Source of the DNA: Flavobacteriaceae bacterium
GTDB lineage: Bacteria > Bacteroidota > Bacteroidia > Flavobacteriales > Flavobacteriaceae
Length of the DNA stretch: 62,519 bases
Direction of reading: 5' to 3'
Assembly: GCA_002719315.1 (NCBI GenBank)
Contig: PBHD01000003.1
Coordinates: 43,722-106,240 of the forward strand
The translations under genes and the position numbers were made by a program. Below are positions 36,101 through 51,100 of the stretch, one piece after another; the first letter of the stretch is position 1, and every line of letters starts with the position of its first letter. The notes under the pieces were generated by a model that ran no database searches, had not been told where the DNA came from, and saw only the letters and a list, made by a program, of their open reading frames with translations.

Positions 36101-39100
36101 GATGCAGTTGATGCAGAAACATTTCCGGTGGAAACTTGAGCATTAGAGTCAGAGACAATAACCATGTAATCCCCTCCAGAATTAATTCTAACTGAATTAG
36201 TATTTCCTCCAAAAGAATCTGAAATGTTTGCTCCAGAAGGTAATTTAACCCATTGATATTGATAACTTGGTGCAATTGTTCCTCCTGTGACAGAAACGGT
36301 TAATGTTCCCCAATCTGCCCCTATCACTGTATCACTCGCAACAGGACATAACATTTGAGTTGTATTAGAAGAATCTGGAGTAATTGTTATAGCAGTTGCA
36401 GGACGAATTGTGACAGTAGCGCTAGCTGTACACGATGGATAATTAAGATCTACAACTGATAACTGATAATCTCCAGCAGCTAAACCAGAAATGTTTTCAG
36501 TAGTAAATGTTCCACTTGGGCCTGTCCATGTATAGCTATAAAAACCAGATCCTCCACTAACAGTTTGAGTAACAGTAGTTGATTTTGTTATAGCTCCTTC
36601 ATCTCTTCCAAAACACCTCTGATTCTGTATATCATATTTTGATTTATCAATAGTAAGACTTCCAAAAACAGTGTGAACTGCACTATAAGCAACACAATTA
36701 TTTGCGTCTTTTACTTTAACAACATATTTAGCTCCAAGTACTCCATTGAAATCTTTAGTTAGTGAATTAGTTTGTGCTGAACCACCATCATCAGTTCCAT
36801 CATCATTATTGACAAGAGTATAAATATATGGTGCTGTTCCTCCTACAGTCGTTGCTGTAAATGAAGCTCCACAGTTTCCAGAAATTGATACTGTTAACTC
36901 GTCTGGTTCAATTATTGTAATTCCTCCACTAGTAGTTGAACATGAACCACTTAATGATGTACCAACAGTTAATTGATAAACACCAGCACTTAATCCTGTT
37001 ATGTTTTTAGAAAATGAGTATCCAGGTGCTCCATCTTTACTCCATTCATATGTATAAGTAAGTGTACTGTTAGCAACATCAGCAACCCTTGCTATAGTAA
37101 GACTTGAAGCTCCCGTTAAAGTTCTAGTCACTGTAGCTGTAAAACCTACACCTGATGTGTTAGCTGTTATTTTAATTGTTCCTGCACCATAACCATTGGC
37201 TTGAGCAGTAACACTAATTCCAGGGGTAGTATTAATTTTATTTGATAGCCTTGTTGCAATTGAAGAACTACTTTCAACAGGGGACCCATTTCCAAAACTT
37301 CCAGTATTATCTAAAACTGTCAAAGCAATAACAGTACCATCAATAACTACTCCCGCTACATCACCCTCTATTGCCGGTCCAGGAGAACTAGAAATATTTA
37401 TTCTATCAACTTGAGCTATACTTAATACACCCCCAGTAATTGCAACATCAGGAACAGTTATTGCAGCATTACTACTACCAAAACACGACACAGTTCCTGA
37501 GGATGTAGCTGATAATAATGTTTTAGATACAGTAAATGCAGTTGCATCAATGGTTATATCAGGAGCGACCTCTATTGTTCCTGAAATTACTGGCTCTGGA
37601 GAACAGTCATTACTTACTGGTGATACTGTGTAAGTAAAAACTGTCTTTGAAGCTACAGAAGCAGCAATTGTTCCTTTAATTGTAAATCTTCTTAAAATAG
37701 CATCCCAGGTACCATTTACTCCTCCAGGTAAACCAGAAACGTTTACATTTGCTATACTACCGCTTATGGAATATACAATTTCATCAATAACAGCTCCATT
37801 ACAAACTATTTGATTATCTGTTGTTCCAGCAGAAATTAAAGATATTTCTGATAAAGGATTTATAGTTATTGATCCAGCATATGAATCATCAGTACACGAT
37901 GTTCCAGATGTAGTTAAAGTATAATTATATATTTTAGTAGACGAAACATTTTCGGTAGGACCACCAACAAGAGTTACATAATTTTCATTATTGTTTTGTG
38001 GTGAAACACCTATAGCAGTTTTTGTTATTGAACTTCCTCCTCCAAAAGCTGTGCCAGAAGTTGTAAATGGTTTTCCTGAAATTTTTGATGTTAACAAAAT
38101 CTTGTTAACGGCAGTTCTTGATGCTGTAACTGATGAATTTAAGTCATTATTAATTAAATTCGCTATAGTTTGAATTACACTTGATACTGTGTCAGTTCCA
38201 TCAGCTATTTTGGAATATGAAATACCATTAACTATTATATTTACTACGTTTGTAGCACCTATTCCTGCAACAGTATACTCCTCAACTTGTTTCTCTCTGA
38301 CATGATTAATACCTACTCCAGGAGGCAATCCGTTTATTGCTGGAGGAATCGCTATAGTTGCGCTAGCAGAATATGCCCCTCCTGTTAAGTTAAATCGGAT
38401 TCCTTGAATACTTGCATTTTCACAAACCTCTTGATTTGCAGGCCCGCCAAATGAAATAGGATCACTTAACTGATCTAAAGTAATTTCTTCTTTAGGAATT
38501 ATTTTAATAGTACCCGTAGCTGTAGCAGCAGTACAAGAATTAATATTATTTGTAGTCGTAATTTGATAATTGTAGGTCATCTCAGTTGTATGAGATTGTT
38601 TAATTTGGCCCGAAATAGTATAAATTCCTGTTCCCTCTAAATTAGTCTTTGTAACAGCAGCAACTCCACCAGTCGCATCAACTGATAAACTAAATGGTAT
38701 TCCTGATGAATCCGCAGTAATTGTCATAATTCCCCCTCCTAAATCAGCAGGACTTACTTCACCTGCAACTTTAGGATTTATTGAAGCATTTATTCCCGCA
38801 GTTAAAGATGCCACAGCAGCTAAAGAAGTTGCACTAGCAGCCCCACTTGAAAACTCAACACCATTAATAAATATTTTTATTTCATCTCCTGGTGCTACAC
38901 CAGTAACAGTTATTCGGTCCTGTTGAGTTCTTGCAGCAAAATTTTTAGATATATTAGCAGGCAAACCAGTAAATGTAGCTGCATTTAAAGCGGGAATCTG
39001 AGCTCCTCTCGCACCTGTAACTTTATATGTAATATCAATAATATTATCATCAAAACAAATTTCTTGATTATCTGTTAGTGCTGCAGATGTTAGTTCGAGT

Positions 39101-42100
39101 TTAGGACCTTCTAAAATAGTTATTGTACCTCCTCCTACAGCTGAAGAACATTCTGTTCCTGGTGTTGTTATTGTATAGGTGTATGGCTTATTTACTATAG
39201 CCGTATTATCAGGAGAACCTTCAATTGTTAAATTATTAACGTTAGGTTGTAAAATAACCTTTACAATCGCAGCTCCTCCACCTGTTGCAGTTCCTGATGA
39301 ACCAAATGGAACCCCTGGAGTTTCTGCAATTAATCTTATAACTCCTCCACCGGGAGTTGATGAAGATACCGTAGCGCTTGGATCATTGTTAATCAATGTT
39401 GATATAGCTTCAGCTACCGTTTGATTGGTGTCTGAATTATTAGCTGTTCTAGGATATGAAACACCATTTAGAATAATTGCAACAATATTTGTAGAAGCTA
39501 CACCAGAAATAGTAAATTGATCTTGCTGAGCTGTAACGCTATGAGTAGAAGTCACACCAGGCGGAAGACCAGCAACTAAGACTGAAGGAACAGCTCCACC
39601 AATCCTAAAACTTATTCCGCTCATATCAGTACCTGGACAAAGCTCTTGAGTAGCAGCACCAGGGAATAAAGCATTATTTATTGTATTATCATAAGTTACA
39701 GACTCTAAAGGTTCAATTTTAATTGTTCCTGTAATTGTTGCCGCATTACAAGAGTCAATGTTATTTGTTGTTGTAATCTCATAATTATATGTTGCCTCAA
39801 AATCATGAGATTGATTTATTTGTCCAGAAATTCTATAAATTCCTGTTCCTACTTGATTGGACTTTGTAATATTTGCACCTGTAGAATCAACAGATAAACT
39901 GAAGGGTATTCCTGCTGAATCTGCTGTAATTGTCATAACCCCACCTCCTAAATCTGTTGCAGTAACTTCACCATCAATTTTAGGATTAATTGATGCATTT
40001 ATACCTGCAGTTACAGATGCTACTGCAGCTGCTGAGGTTGCACTGGCGGCCCCACTTGAAAACTCAATACCATTAACAAACACCTTAATCTCATCTCCAG
40101 GATTTACATTTAGTACAGTTATACTATCAAGTTGAGTTGTAGCATTAAAGTTTTTAGCTAAAGTATCAGGTAAGCCAACAAAACCAACTGTAGCAGGAAT
40201 CTGGGCGCCTTGAGCTCCTGTTACTTTATATTCAATAGTTACAATATTTGAACCATTACAGACTTCTTGACTATCCGTAAGCGCAGCTGAAATTAACTCA
40301 AGTGTTGGGCCTTCTAAAATAGTTATTGTTCCTCCTCCTAAAGCTGAAGCACATTCTGTTCCAGGTGTCGTTATTGTATAAGTGTATGGCTTGTTTACAA
40401 TAGCCGTATTATCAGGTGTTCCATCAAGTGTCACATTATTGACATTTGAAACTACACTTGTCTTATTAATAGCTGCTCCTCCACCAGTTGCTATACCTGA
40501 TGAACTGAATGGAACACCAGGAGTTTCTGCAAGTAATCTTATAACTCCTCCCCCTGGAGTAGATGAAGATACCGTAGCACTTGTGTCATTATTAATCAAT
40601 GTTGATATAGCTTCAGCAACGCTTTGATCCGTATCAGTATCAGTAGCTGTTTTACTATACGAAACTCCATTTACAAGAACATTAATAATATTTGTAGAAG
40701 CAACACCTGTTATAGTAAATTGATCTTGTTGAGCTGTAACACTATGCGTAGAAGTCACACCAGGCGGAAGACCGGCAACTACTACTGATGGTACAGCTCC
40801 TCCAATTCTGAAACTTATTCCGCTCATATCAGTACCTGGACAAAGCTCTTGAGTAGCAGCACCAGGGAATAAAGCAGGGTTTATTGTATTATCATAAGTA
40901 ACTGTTTCAATAGGCTCAATTTTGATAGTTCCTGTTGCTGTTCCAGCAGAGCATGAATTAAGATTGAGAAGAGATGTAATTGTATAGTTGTAAGTCATCT
41001 CAGTATTATGAGATTGATTTATTTGTCCAGAAATTGTGAATGTTCCTGTTCCTCTTTGGTTAGACTTTGTTATAGCAGCTACGCCACCTGTTGCAGCAAC
41101 AGATAAGGTAAATGGAGATCCTGAAGTAACGGCTGTTAAGGTCATAACTCCCCCTCCTAAATCAGCAGCAACAACTTGACCAGCAATATTAGGGTTAATT
41201 GATGTGTTTATGCCAGCAGTTACTGAAGCTACAGCGGCTACTGAAGTTGCACTAGCTGCTCCACTTGAAAACTCAATACCATTAATATAAACTTTTATCT
41301 CATCTCCAGGTGCTACACCAGTTATTGTAATACTATCTTGTTGAGTTGTTGCATTAAAAATTCCAGGAAAAAGATTACTGGGTAATCCAGAAAAAGTTGC
41401 TGGAACTAAGGCTGGAATTTGTGCACCTCCTGCACCATTAACTTTATATTGAATAGTGACAATATTATCACCATTACAGACTTCTTGACTATCAGTTAAT
41501 GAAGCAGAAATTAATTCAATTTTCGGACCTTCAGCAACTGTAATAGTTCCTCCATTCTGACCAGGATTACAAAATGATGCTCCAGGAGTTGATATAGTGT
41601 AATTATATGGGAAACCTTTTATAGCTGTATTATTTGGTGCTCCCTCAATAACAACATTATTAACATTAGATGTTACACTAGTTTTATTTATAGCAGCACC
41701 TCCCCCAGTAGCAATACCCAATGAAGTAAATGGAACTCCTGGTGTGTCAGCTGTAAGTCTTATTACTCCTCCTCCAGGAGTTAATGTGCTAATAGTAGCA
41801 TTGGTATCATTATCAATTAAGGTAGCTATAGCTACAGCTACAGTTTGGTCTGTGTCCGTATTAGATGCTGTTTTACTATAAGAAACTCCATTTACAATAA
41901 GATTAATAATATTGGTAGATGCAACACCCGTTATAGTAAACTGATCTATCTGAGCAGTTACACTATGTGTGGAAGAAACTCCAGGTGGAAGACCATTTAC
42001 TACTACAGAGCCAACTGCTCCTCCTATCCTATAACTTATTCCTTCTAATGTACTTGATGGACATAAAGTTTGAGTTCGAGCTCCTGGATAAAGAGCTAAA

Positions 42101-45100
42101 TTAATTGTATTGTCATAAGTAACTGTCTCTAAAGGAGAAACTTTTATTGTTCCAGTTATTGTTGCTGCAGGCACACATCCTCCTGGATTAGCGTTTGTTG
42201 TAAGAGTATAGACATATTGAACATCACTATTTGATGTAACATTAGGAGTTCCAAATATTCTAATCTGTGAAATACCTTCCTCATTAATTATAGTTATGCT
42301 TCCAGTTCCAGATAATTTAGATCCCGTTATGCCAAATTGAACACCAGGAGCCAATGCTTCAATGGTCAAAGTTCCATCAGCTGCAGAATCATCAGTAGAA
42401 ACTAATGCAGAAAGAGCAGCATCAGCATCAATTGCGGATTCTAATTCTGCTGCAATACCAGCATTAGTTCCTCCAACTCCTGAGGTTTTTGTTATTCCAT
42501 TTATAATTAAACTAAAAGATGATGTAGCTGTAGCTCCAGTAATAGTAACTTTTTCTTTTTGTCTAGTTGCAGTGACAGCTGTATTTGCACCTGGAGTCAT
42601 TCCTGGAGGTAATCCATCGAAATTAACCAAAGGAGTAACTGATGCTGCATTTGTTCCTAATATTTTATAAAAAATGTCCGTTATAGGGGAATTATTACAA
42701 ATTTCTTGATTATCAGTTCCTGCAGTTTTTAAAATTAATTGTGATTCTGGATACTGAAAGAAAAACCCATCTATAATTGTTGGAGTACAAGTTGAACCTC
42801 CTGTAGTGATTCTATAATCATGTCTAGTTAAAATACCCACAGATGATGATGGTGTTCCTGTAATTGTGAATAAACCTGTACCTGTAACATTTTGAGAAGT
42901 AATATTTCCTGCTCCTTCTTTTAAAACAGATGTGTAGAAAAATTTATTTGGTAAATTCGCTGTAACTTCAATAACTCCATCAGTACCAACATTTGGTGTT
43001 GCAGTCGCTATATCTGCATTACCTTGAATTAAAGCAGCTAAACTAACTGTTGCTGCTGCTAATGTGTCTGTATTAGAAACTGTTATTGAATAAGTAACAC
43101 CATTAATTGATGCGTCATATCTATCCGCTGCTGCTATACCAGATAAAATAATCCTATCTGTCTGGGTTGTCGGCGAATAACTACCAAAGAATCCATCTGG
43201 AAGACCTGTTATTGAAGCAGTTGTTGCTGCCCCTAAAATACTATATGATATAGGAATTAATCCTGGACTTCCTTTACAAATATTTTGTGAATTATTTGTT
43301 CCAGCAAGAGAAGTTAAAGAAACCACAGCAGACGAAACTATTGTAATTTTTCTAGAAACTGAGGGATTTCCGCAACCCATAGAAGTTGCTGTAATAGTAA
43401 CATCTCCACTAAAACCAGTAGTCCAAGTTACTTGTCCGGTAAATGCATCAATTTGACCTGCTGCCCTATTATTCCAACTCCAAGTAACATCTGATCCAGA
43501 AGATTCAAAATATGTAGTTTGACTTTCAGTTGCGGGACAAACTGGAATTGAAGAACCTGCCAAAACGGTAATATCAGACGGTAAACCATCATTTGGAGGA
43601 ATAACTACAGTGCTGAATGACCTTGCAGATGGATTACCATCACAGCCCCATGCTATGACTCCTACATTAACCGTTCCGTGGAATCCTGGATTCCAACTAA
43701 CTACTCCTTCATCAGTCGTAATAGAACCAGCTAAAGCAGGACTTCCAGGTCCTACTGTTACAACCTCCAGATCCCAAGTCATAGATGCAAAACCTGTAGA
43801 GTCAGAATAAAATTGAGTATTTGGAGTTGTATTAGTTATTTGACAATCTGGAATAGCTCCTGAAGGTGGACCACAATAACTTGCTGAATTTGCAGACCAT
43901 GGATCCCACATCCACCAAAAACCAGTTGAGGTCGCATTTCTTTCAATTTCTACATTGAAAGATCGTCCTATTTCATCTGCAGTTAATAATATTGGATTGC
44001 TTCCTGAGGCTGTAACATAGTCAGCTACTCCTGTAGCATTGTTAATTAAGTTAACCAAAGCAAGACCGACTTGAGCATTAGTTTGACCGGCAGTAGTATA
44101 TGTAGTATATTCAACACCATCAATAAAAATAGACCACCTATCACCAGTGGTTGCAGTTACTGTACTAGAAAAACGAATTCTACTTATCTGTGCTTCTTCA
44201 AAAGCAACAGGTAAAGATGGAGTTGATGCGTTAGAAACTGTGGATGTTATTTCAAAAGAAGTTTCAGTCCAATCTGATGGTCCTCCGCATCCTAGAGCAC
44301 GAGCTCGTATGGTGACACTTCCTGTAAAAGTAGTAGACCAGCTAACAACACCTGTAGTAGCATTAATGGATCCTGCTGTAGGATCAGTTAATTCATACTC
44401 ATAACCAGTTGCTCCTGCAACAGGACAAGCTTCAAAACTATCAATTAGAGGAGTTCCGCAAGATGAATTATTATAAGTTGTTCCAGATCTTTGAATAATA
44501 TTTTCGGTATTATTACCTGAATTTCCAGTATTTGCTCCACTATAATTAGCTCTAATAAGTTGGGGTTGGTCAATATTAAAAGTTCTTGTTATAAATATTT
44601 CATTTGAAGTAACAGTTGTAGTTCCTGTTGGACATAACACTCCTGATACAGTTCCAAAAGCCAATCTTCGATACCTCTGAGATTGAGTTATAGCAGGAGC
44701 TTGATAAGTACTTAAATTATTTGGATTTGGACCTGGAGCAGGGTTCCAAGTTGAACCAGCGTCAAGTGAACGTTGCCATAAATAGGTAATAGTTCCTGTA
44801 TCAAATGGAACTCCTGTATTACTTGTGGCATCAACAGTACTTGTAAATAAAGGAGGAATTTCCCCATTACATACAGTTTGTGTTCCACTTATAGTTCCTC
44901 CTGTAACAGTATTAACCTTGACTAATCTTGGATTAGTAAAAGCAAAACATTTTTCAGCCCCAAATGGATCTATTTGGCTTATTTTTCTTCTAAACCAAGT
45001 TGAAGTACCTAGGCCTGCTGGAGGATCATAACCAGCTGTGGTTACTCCTGGTATATCGGTAAATGGTCCTAAAACAGAAGCTGTAGATCTTTGCCATTGA

Positions 45101-48100
45101 AATCTTATAGTAGCACCGGCAGGAGTTCCTCCACTAACTGTCATAGCAGTGGGATCACCCTCTACACCCATACATATCACCTCATCAGCTTGATCAATTA
45201 CTCCAGCTGTTAATGCCCCCGAGACTGTTATTTCAATTAAATTACTTCTATTAGCATTTGGATCAGGTGTAGCTAATGAAGCATTCCCTGCAGCTAAAGG
45301 AGGGTTACATAAAACTCCTCCAAAATCAATAATTGGTACTCTATAAAATGTGGCTGAAGCAGTTAAAGATCCATGATCATAAACTGCTCCTGTCGCTCCA
45401 GGGATCCTAGTAAAGTTATTAATACCATCTTTAACAGTATCTATATACCATTCATAAGAAAGGATAGTACTTCCCGGGGGTCCTGATGCTGGTACTACTT
45501 CAGTAAAAGGAGCCAAATCTTCACCAGAACAAGTAGTTTGATTTGCGGCTATTACCCCACCTGTAATCCTATTTACAGCTAGATTAGTTATCCACTCTAT
45601 AGAACACGTATTTGTGGTTGCTCTTGTTGTAAGAACTGCTGTATCTGACATTGTACCAGGAACTAAAATTGTACCTTCAGGTCCATCAACAATAGGAGTT
45701 CCATCAAGGAAAAAATCATATGTAATTCCAGGACCTCCAAGTGCTGAAGCAGTAATACTTACTGTGCCTAAATCAGCTAAACAAAAAGTTATTTTCTTTG
45801 AGCCTAATATATATTGTTCACCAATACTAGATGAGGTACATGGTGAACATGAAGTTTGTATTGTAAAAGTGGAACCTGGAGTTGTTGCAGTAATTTCAAT
45901 ATTTGCTGCAGCTGCTGCTCCTGATGTAATCGCTGACTCAATAGCAGCTTCAGCAGCAATTATATCATCTAATGCCTGAGCAACTTCTAATGAAGTACTA
46001 CCAACAGAAGCGACAACTGACGTTAAAAGAACTCCATCTAAAGTAACTGAATATGAATCACCCGTTGCAGGAGTTCCATTAATATTTACCCTAGTAACTT
46101 GTTTAGTAGATGTAACTGTACCAGAAGTTGCAACAATATTTGGAGAGTTTGGTGCTTGATTAATCGAAATAGCAATTGTACCTGCTCCAGCAGTTGTTGT
46201 TACTGTACACGATATTCCTCCACCTGTAAAGGTAGTTTGTAGTCTATAAAACCTAGCAGATGCTAATGCTGGTGGAGAATAAGCAACTCCAAAAGCTCCA
46301 GGAATAGCTGTAAATGCAATGTTATCATTAGACTCTAACCATTGATTAACATAACCTGGTCCAGTATTAGCTCCTGTAAAAGTTAACTGAGTCGGTGTTT
46401 CTCCGGAACAAATAGTCTGCGATGAAGTACTTACAGCATTATTAATTGCTGGATTAACAAGTATTGTAATTATAGTTGTACTCTCAGAACATGATAGTGC
46501 TCCATCGGTACTGGTTGCACCTCTAACAAATTGAGTGTCTTGAGTTAATGCACCTGATTGATACGTTTCACTAGTTGATCCTCCAGCTGCATTAGCCCAT
46601 GCACCCCAAGGGCCTCCAATTGGTCTTGATCTTGTGACCCATTGATACGTAAGTGTTCCAAACCCAGGATCTGCTATTGCATCAGCGACACTAGTTATCA
46701 ATAAAGGAGTATCTCCATTACAAATTGTAGATTGAGTGTTGGTTACTGTACCTGCCTGAATGGAATTTAAATTTATTCTAACTGAGCTACTCTCATCTCT
46801 ACAGAGCTCAACACCTCCACTATTTCTTCTTATAACTACTCTTCGGTAATATAAATCTGTGACCTGAGAACCTGCAATTGGATTATAATTTTCTGTAGTA
46901 ACTGCAGTATCTGTCCATGGGGCTAGTCCATTTGGTGAAGTCTGCCATAAAAAACTTATTCCAGGACCTGCTGCAGTTCTTGAGACAGTTCCGTCAATAA
47001 CTGATATTTCAGCTGGATCTCCTCCAAGACAGATAGATGTTTGATTTGTTGTTATAGACGCCACCCCTCCGACTAATGCAGCTGCAACAGTTATACTAAT
47101 TTGATTACTTTCTACACTACAAACTTGGCCATTCAAGTCACTAAAAGCAATTCTTTTAAATGTTGATGAAACAGCTAATGATCCTTGATCATAAGTTGGG
47201 CCTGTTGCTCCAGTATTATTCCAAGCAGTTCCATTATAAACCCACCATTGATAACTTATTGAAGCTCCTGATGGAGCTGTTGCGACAGTTCCTGTAAATC
47301 CATCAGGATCTCCACCAGGACATATAGAAGCAGATGAGCTAATTGTTCCAGCTGTAACCCTGTTTACTATAACATTAACGGCAAAGTCTGTTGCACAGGT
47401 ATTAGATGTAGCTTTAGCTACTACTAGAACATTGTCTACCATGCCTGCAGGAAGAGTTAATGTTCCATCAGGAGCATCTGGCTCTGTAATACTATTTATA
47501 GTAAATGTATATGTAGGTGTACCGGCTAATACTGTTGATGTTGCTGTTAAAGTTGCCACTCCAAGATCATCAACACATATTGTAATCAATTTACTACCGG
47601 TATTAATTTGAGTTCCCATACTTAAGCCTGCTCCAAAAGATGTAGATGTTCTTACAGTAAATACACTCCCTGCTGTATTAGCAGTAACTGATATACTCGC
47701 TGAAGTTGCATCTATCGATGTTGCCACAGCAGTTCCTATTGCAGCATCTGCCTGAATTGTATCATCTAGCCTTTGAGCAATACTTAGAGCAGTGTCTCCT
47801 CCAACAGCAGTTTCTGGAGTTAAAATAACTCCGTTAAGTATAACATAATATTTGTCTCCAACATTTGGAGTTCCAGATAAACTAATTGAAGTTACCTGTA
47901 AAGAATTAGTCACTGTACCTGTACTTGCTATTATATCAGGAGATTTTGGAGCTGCAGAATCAACAGTAACTTCAATTGTTCCTGGTTGACCTGTGCTAGT
48001 AACAGTACAAGTATATGGACCATTAGTATAAGTTGTTTGTAATTTATAATATTTGTTAGTTGTAGGAGCGTCAGGTGCATATGATGTTCCAAAAGCTCCA

Positions 48101-51100
48101 GGAATAGCTGTAAAAGAAATATTATCATCTGACTCTAACCATTGATTTGTATAACCAGCTCCTGTTGTAGCTCCAACAAAAGTCAATGGTGAAGGAACAC
48201 TCCCTAAACAAATAGTTTGAGAAGAAGTGCTTACTGCTGTGCTAATTGCGGGATTCACAAGAATTGTGACTGCTGTTGAACTGGTTGAACACGATAAAGT
48301 TCCATCTAAACTTGTTACTCCTCGAACAAACTGAGTATCTAAAGTTAGTGGACCTGGTTGATAAGTTTGACTTGTCGATCCTCCTGGTGCATTACTCCAA
48401 GCTCCCCATACACCTGCTAAAGGTCTAGTTCTTATAACCCATTGATATGTTAGAGTAGCTCCACCTGGATCTGGTAAAGCGTTTGTTGCATTTAGAATTA
48501 ATGGTGGAGTGTCTCCATTACATACAGCAGTGACAGAGGTGCTTACAGTTCCGGCTTGAACAGAATTTAGGTTTATTTTTTGCGAAGTACTATTAGCTCT
48601 ACATAATTCAACGCCTAATCCATCTCTTCTAATTACAACCCTTCGATAAAATAAATCCGTTGACTGTGACCCTGCAGCAGGATTATAATTTTCAGTAGTT
48701 ATTCCAGTATCTGTCCATGCTAAATCATTTAAAGATGTTTGCCACATAAAAGATATTCCAGGACCAGCTGCTGTCCTTGGTGTTCCTCCGTTAATTACAC
48801 TTAATTCTGCTGGGTCTCCTCCTAAACATATAGAAGTTTGATTTGTTGTTATCGAGGCTACCCCAGCAACTAAATCTGGAAGAACTGTAATTTCAATTTC
48901 ATTACTATCAACAGTACACTCTAATCCATTTAAAATACTTTTAGCAACTCTTTTAAATGTTGACGATACAATTAAAGCTGGTGAATCATAAGACGCTCCA
49001 GTTGCACCGGTATTTGTATAACCACCACTACCATCACTTCTTTTTACCCACCATTCATAAACAATACTTGCCCCAGCAGGAATTGTAGCAGGAGAAAGAC
49101 TAGTAAACCCAGATGGATCATCTCCAGAACATATTGAATCTGGAGCCTCTATTATTCCTGATGTAACTCTATTTACAATAACATTAACCGCAAAATCTGT
49201 TGCACAGGTATTCGAAGTAGATTTTGCTATAATAATTGCATTATCTACCATACCCCCTGGAAGAGTTATTGTACCATCTGGAGTATCAACAATATTTCCT
49301 CCGTTTAAGGTAAATGCATATGTAGGTGTACCAGCTAATACAGTTGATGTCGCTGTTAAAGTAGCTACTCCTAAATCTCCAACACAAACAGTAATTAACT
49401 TACTTCCTTTTGTAATTTGACTACCAATAACAGCTCCTGCACCAAAAGAAGAAGAAGTTTTAACAGTATATACAGTACCAGCTGTATTTGCCGTAAGAAC
49501 AATAGTTCCAGCTCCATCAGGGCCATTGGCAACTGCAGATCCAATATTTCCATCAGCTAAAACTACTGGTGCTAGTCCTGCAGCCACATTACTTATAGAT
49601 GTTAAACCTGGAAGAACCGTGTAAAAGTATGTTGTTCCATTGATTGTAATATAATATTTATCACCTACTGCTGGAGTTCCAGATATATTAATTTTAACTT
49701 CTTGAAAAGTATTTGAAACTGTTCCGGTACTTGGTGTTATATCAGGAGAAGTAGGTGCTGCCGAATCAACAGTAACAACTATTGTTCCTGGACCTGCTGT
49801 ACTTGTGGTAGTACAAGAAGTTGGGCCATTGGTATAAGTGGTTTGAAGTCTATAATATTTAGTACTTGTAAGAACTCCTGGTGAATAAGCTGTACCAAAT
49901 GCACCAACTATAGGTGTATAAAGTATATCATCATCTGATTCAAGCCATTGATTTGTATATCCTGCACCTGTAGATGCTCCAATAAATGATAAAGGTGAAG
50001 GTACAGCACCCAGACAAATAGTTTGTGATGAAGTACTAATTGCTAAATTATTGGCAGGGTTTACAAGTATCGTTTCAATTGTTGAACTTACTGAACAAGT
50101 TTCGCCTCCCTCAGTGCTTATGACTCCTCTAGCAAATTGAGTATCAGCAGTTAAAGCTACTGGCTGATATGTTGCGCTTGTAGAGCCACCTGGAGCATTA
50201 GCCCATGCTCCCCATACTCCTAAAGTTTTAGTCCTTGAAACCCACTGATAAGAAAGTGTTGCTCCCAAGTCTACTGTTGCTCCAACTGCACTAGTTATTT
50301 GTAAAGGAGTATCTCCACTACAAACTGTAGTTTGTGGATTATTTATTGTTCCAGCAGTTATCGTATTTATATCAATTAGAATGGAAGTACTTTCAGCTCT
50401 ACAGAGTTCTTCACCAGATGAATTACTTCTTATAACTACTCTTCGGTAATACATGTCAGTTGCCTGAGAACCACCAGGTGGATTATACTCTTCAGAATTA
50501 GTTCCAGGTATATCGGTCCAGGGTGAAGCATTATTTGGAGAAGTTTGCCAAATAAAACTTATTCCTGCAGCTGCTCCAGTTGAACCTCCTGTTGTTGTTA
50601 AATTACCTGGATCTCCCCCAGCACAAATTACCATTTGGTTTAATGTAGCTGAAGCAACTCCTGCAACTAAAGGCGCATAAACAGTTACAGTAACAACATT
50701 TGTTGTAACAGAACAAGTCCCAACTACAGCATCTCTTCTAAATTGGTAAGTTCCAGCAGCATTATATATACTAGAAGGAATACTGTAATTGCTCGCAGAA
50801 TTAGAACCTGATACAGTTGACGCAGGTGCCCATGCGCCAGCATTATACCTCTGCCAAAGATATGTAACTGGAGATACACCCCCATTTCCAATAGCATCAC
50901 CTAAACTTCCAATAACGGTAGGTTGAGATTGACAAATTTCAATTGAAGAACTTATTGATCCTGCATCTACAACATTTACTATAACTGGTTTAACTGTAGA
51001 GTATTCTCTACAAAGTTCAGTTAAGCCACTTCTTCTTATTATAGCCCTTCTAAACCAAGTTGTTTCTGTTAAACCAAGTGGAGGATCATATGAAGGGCTT

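Noticed and set aside
37990-41665. Direct repeats resembling a CRISPR-like or satellite array
   Set aside because: The repeat units are about 1.2 kb, stay in one reading frame and encode protein modules. There are no short repeats with unique spacers and no cas genes.
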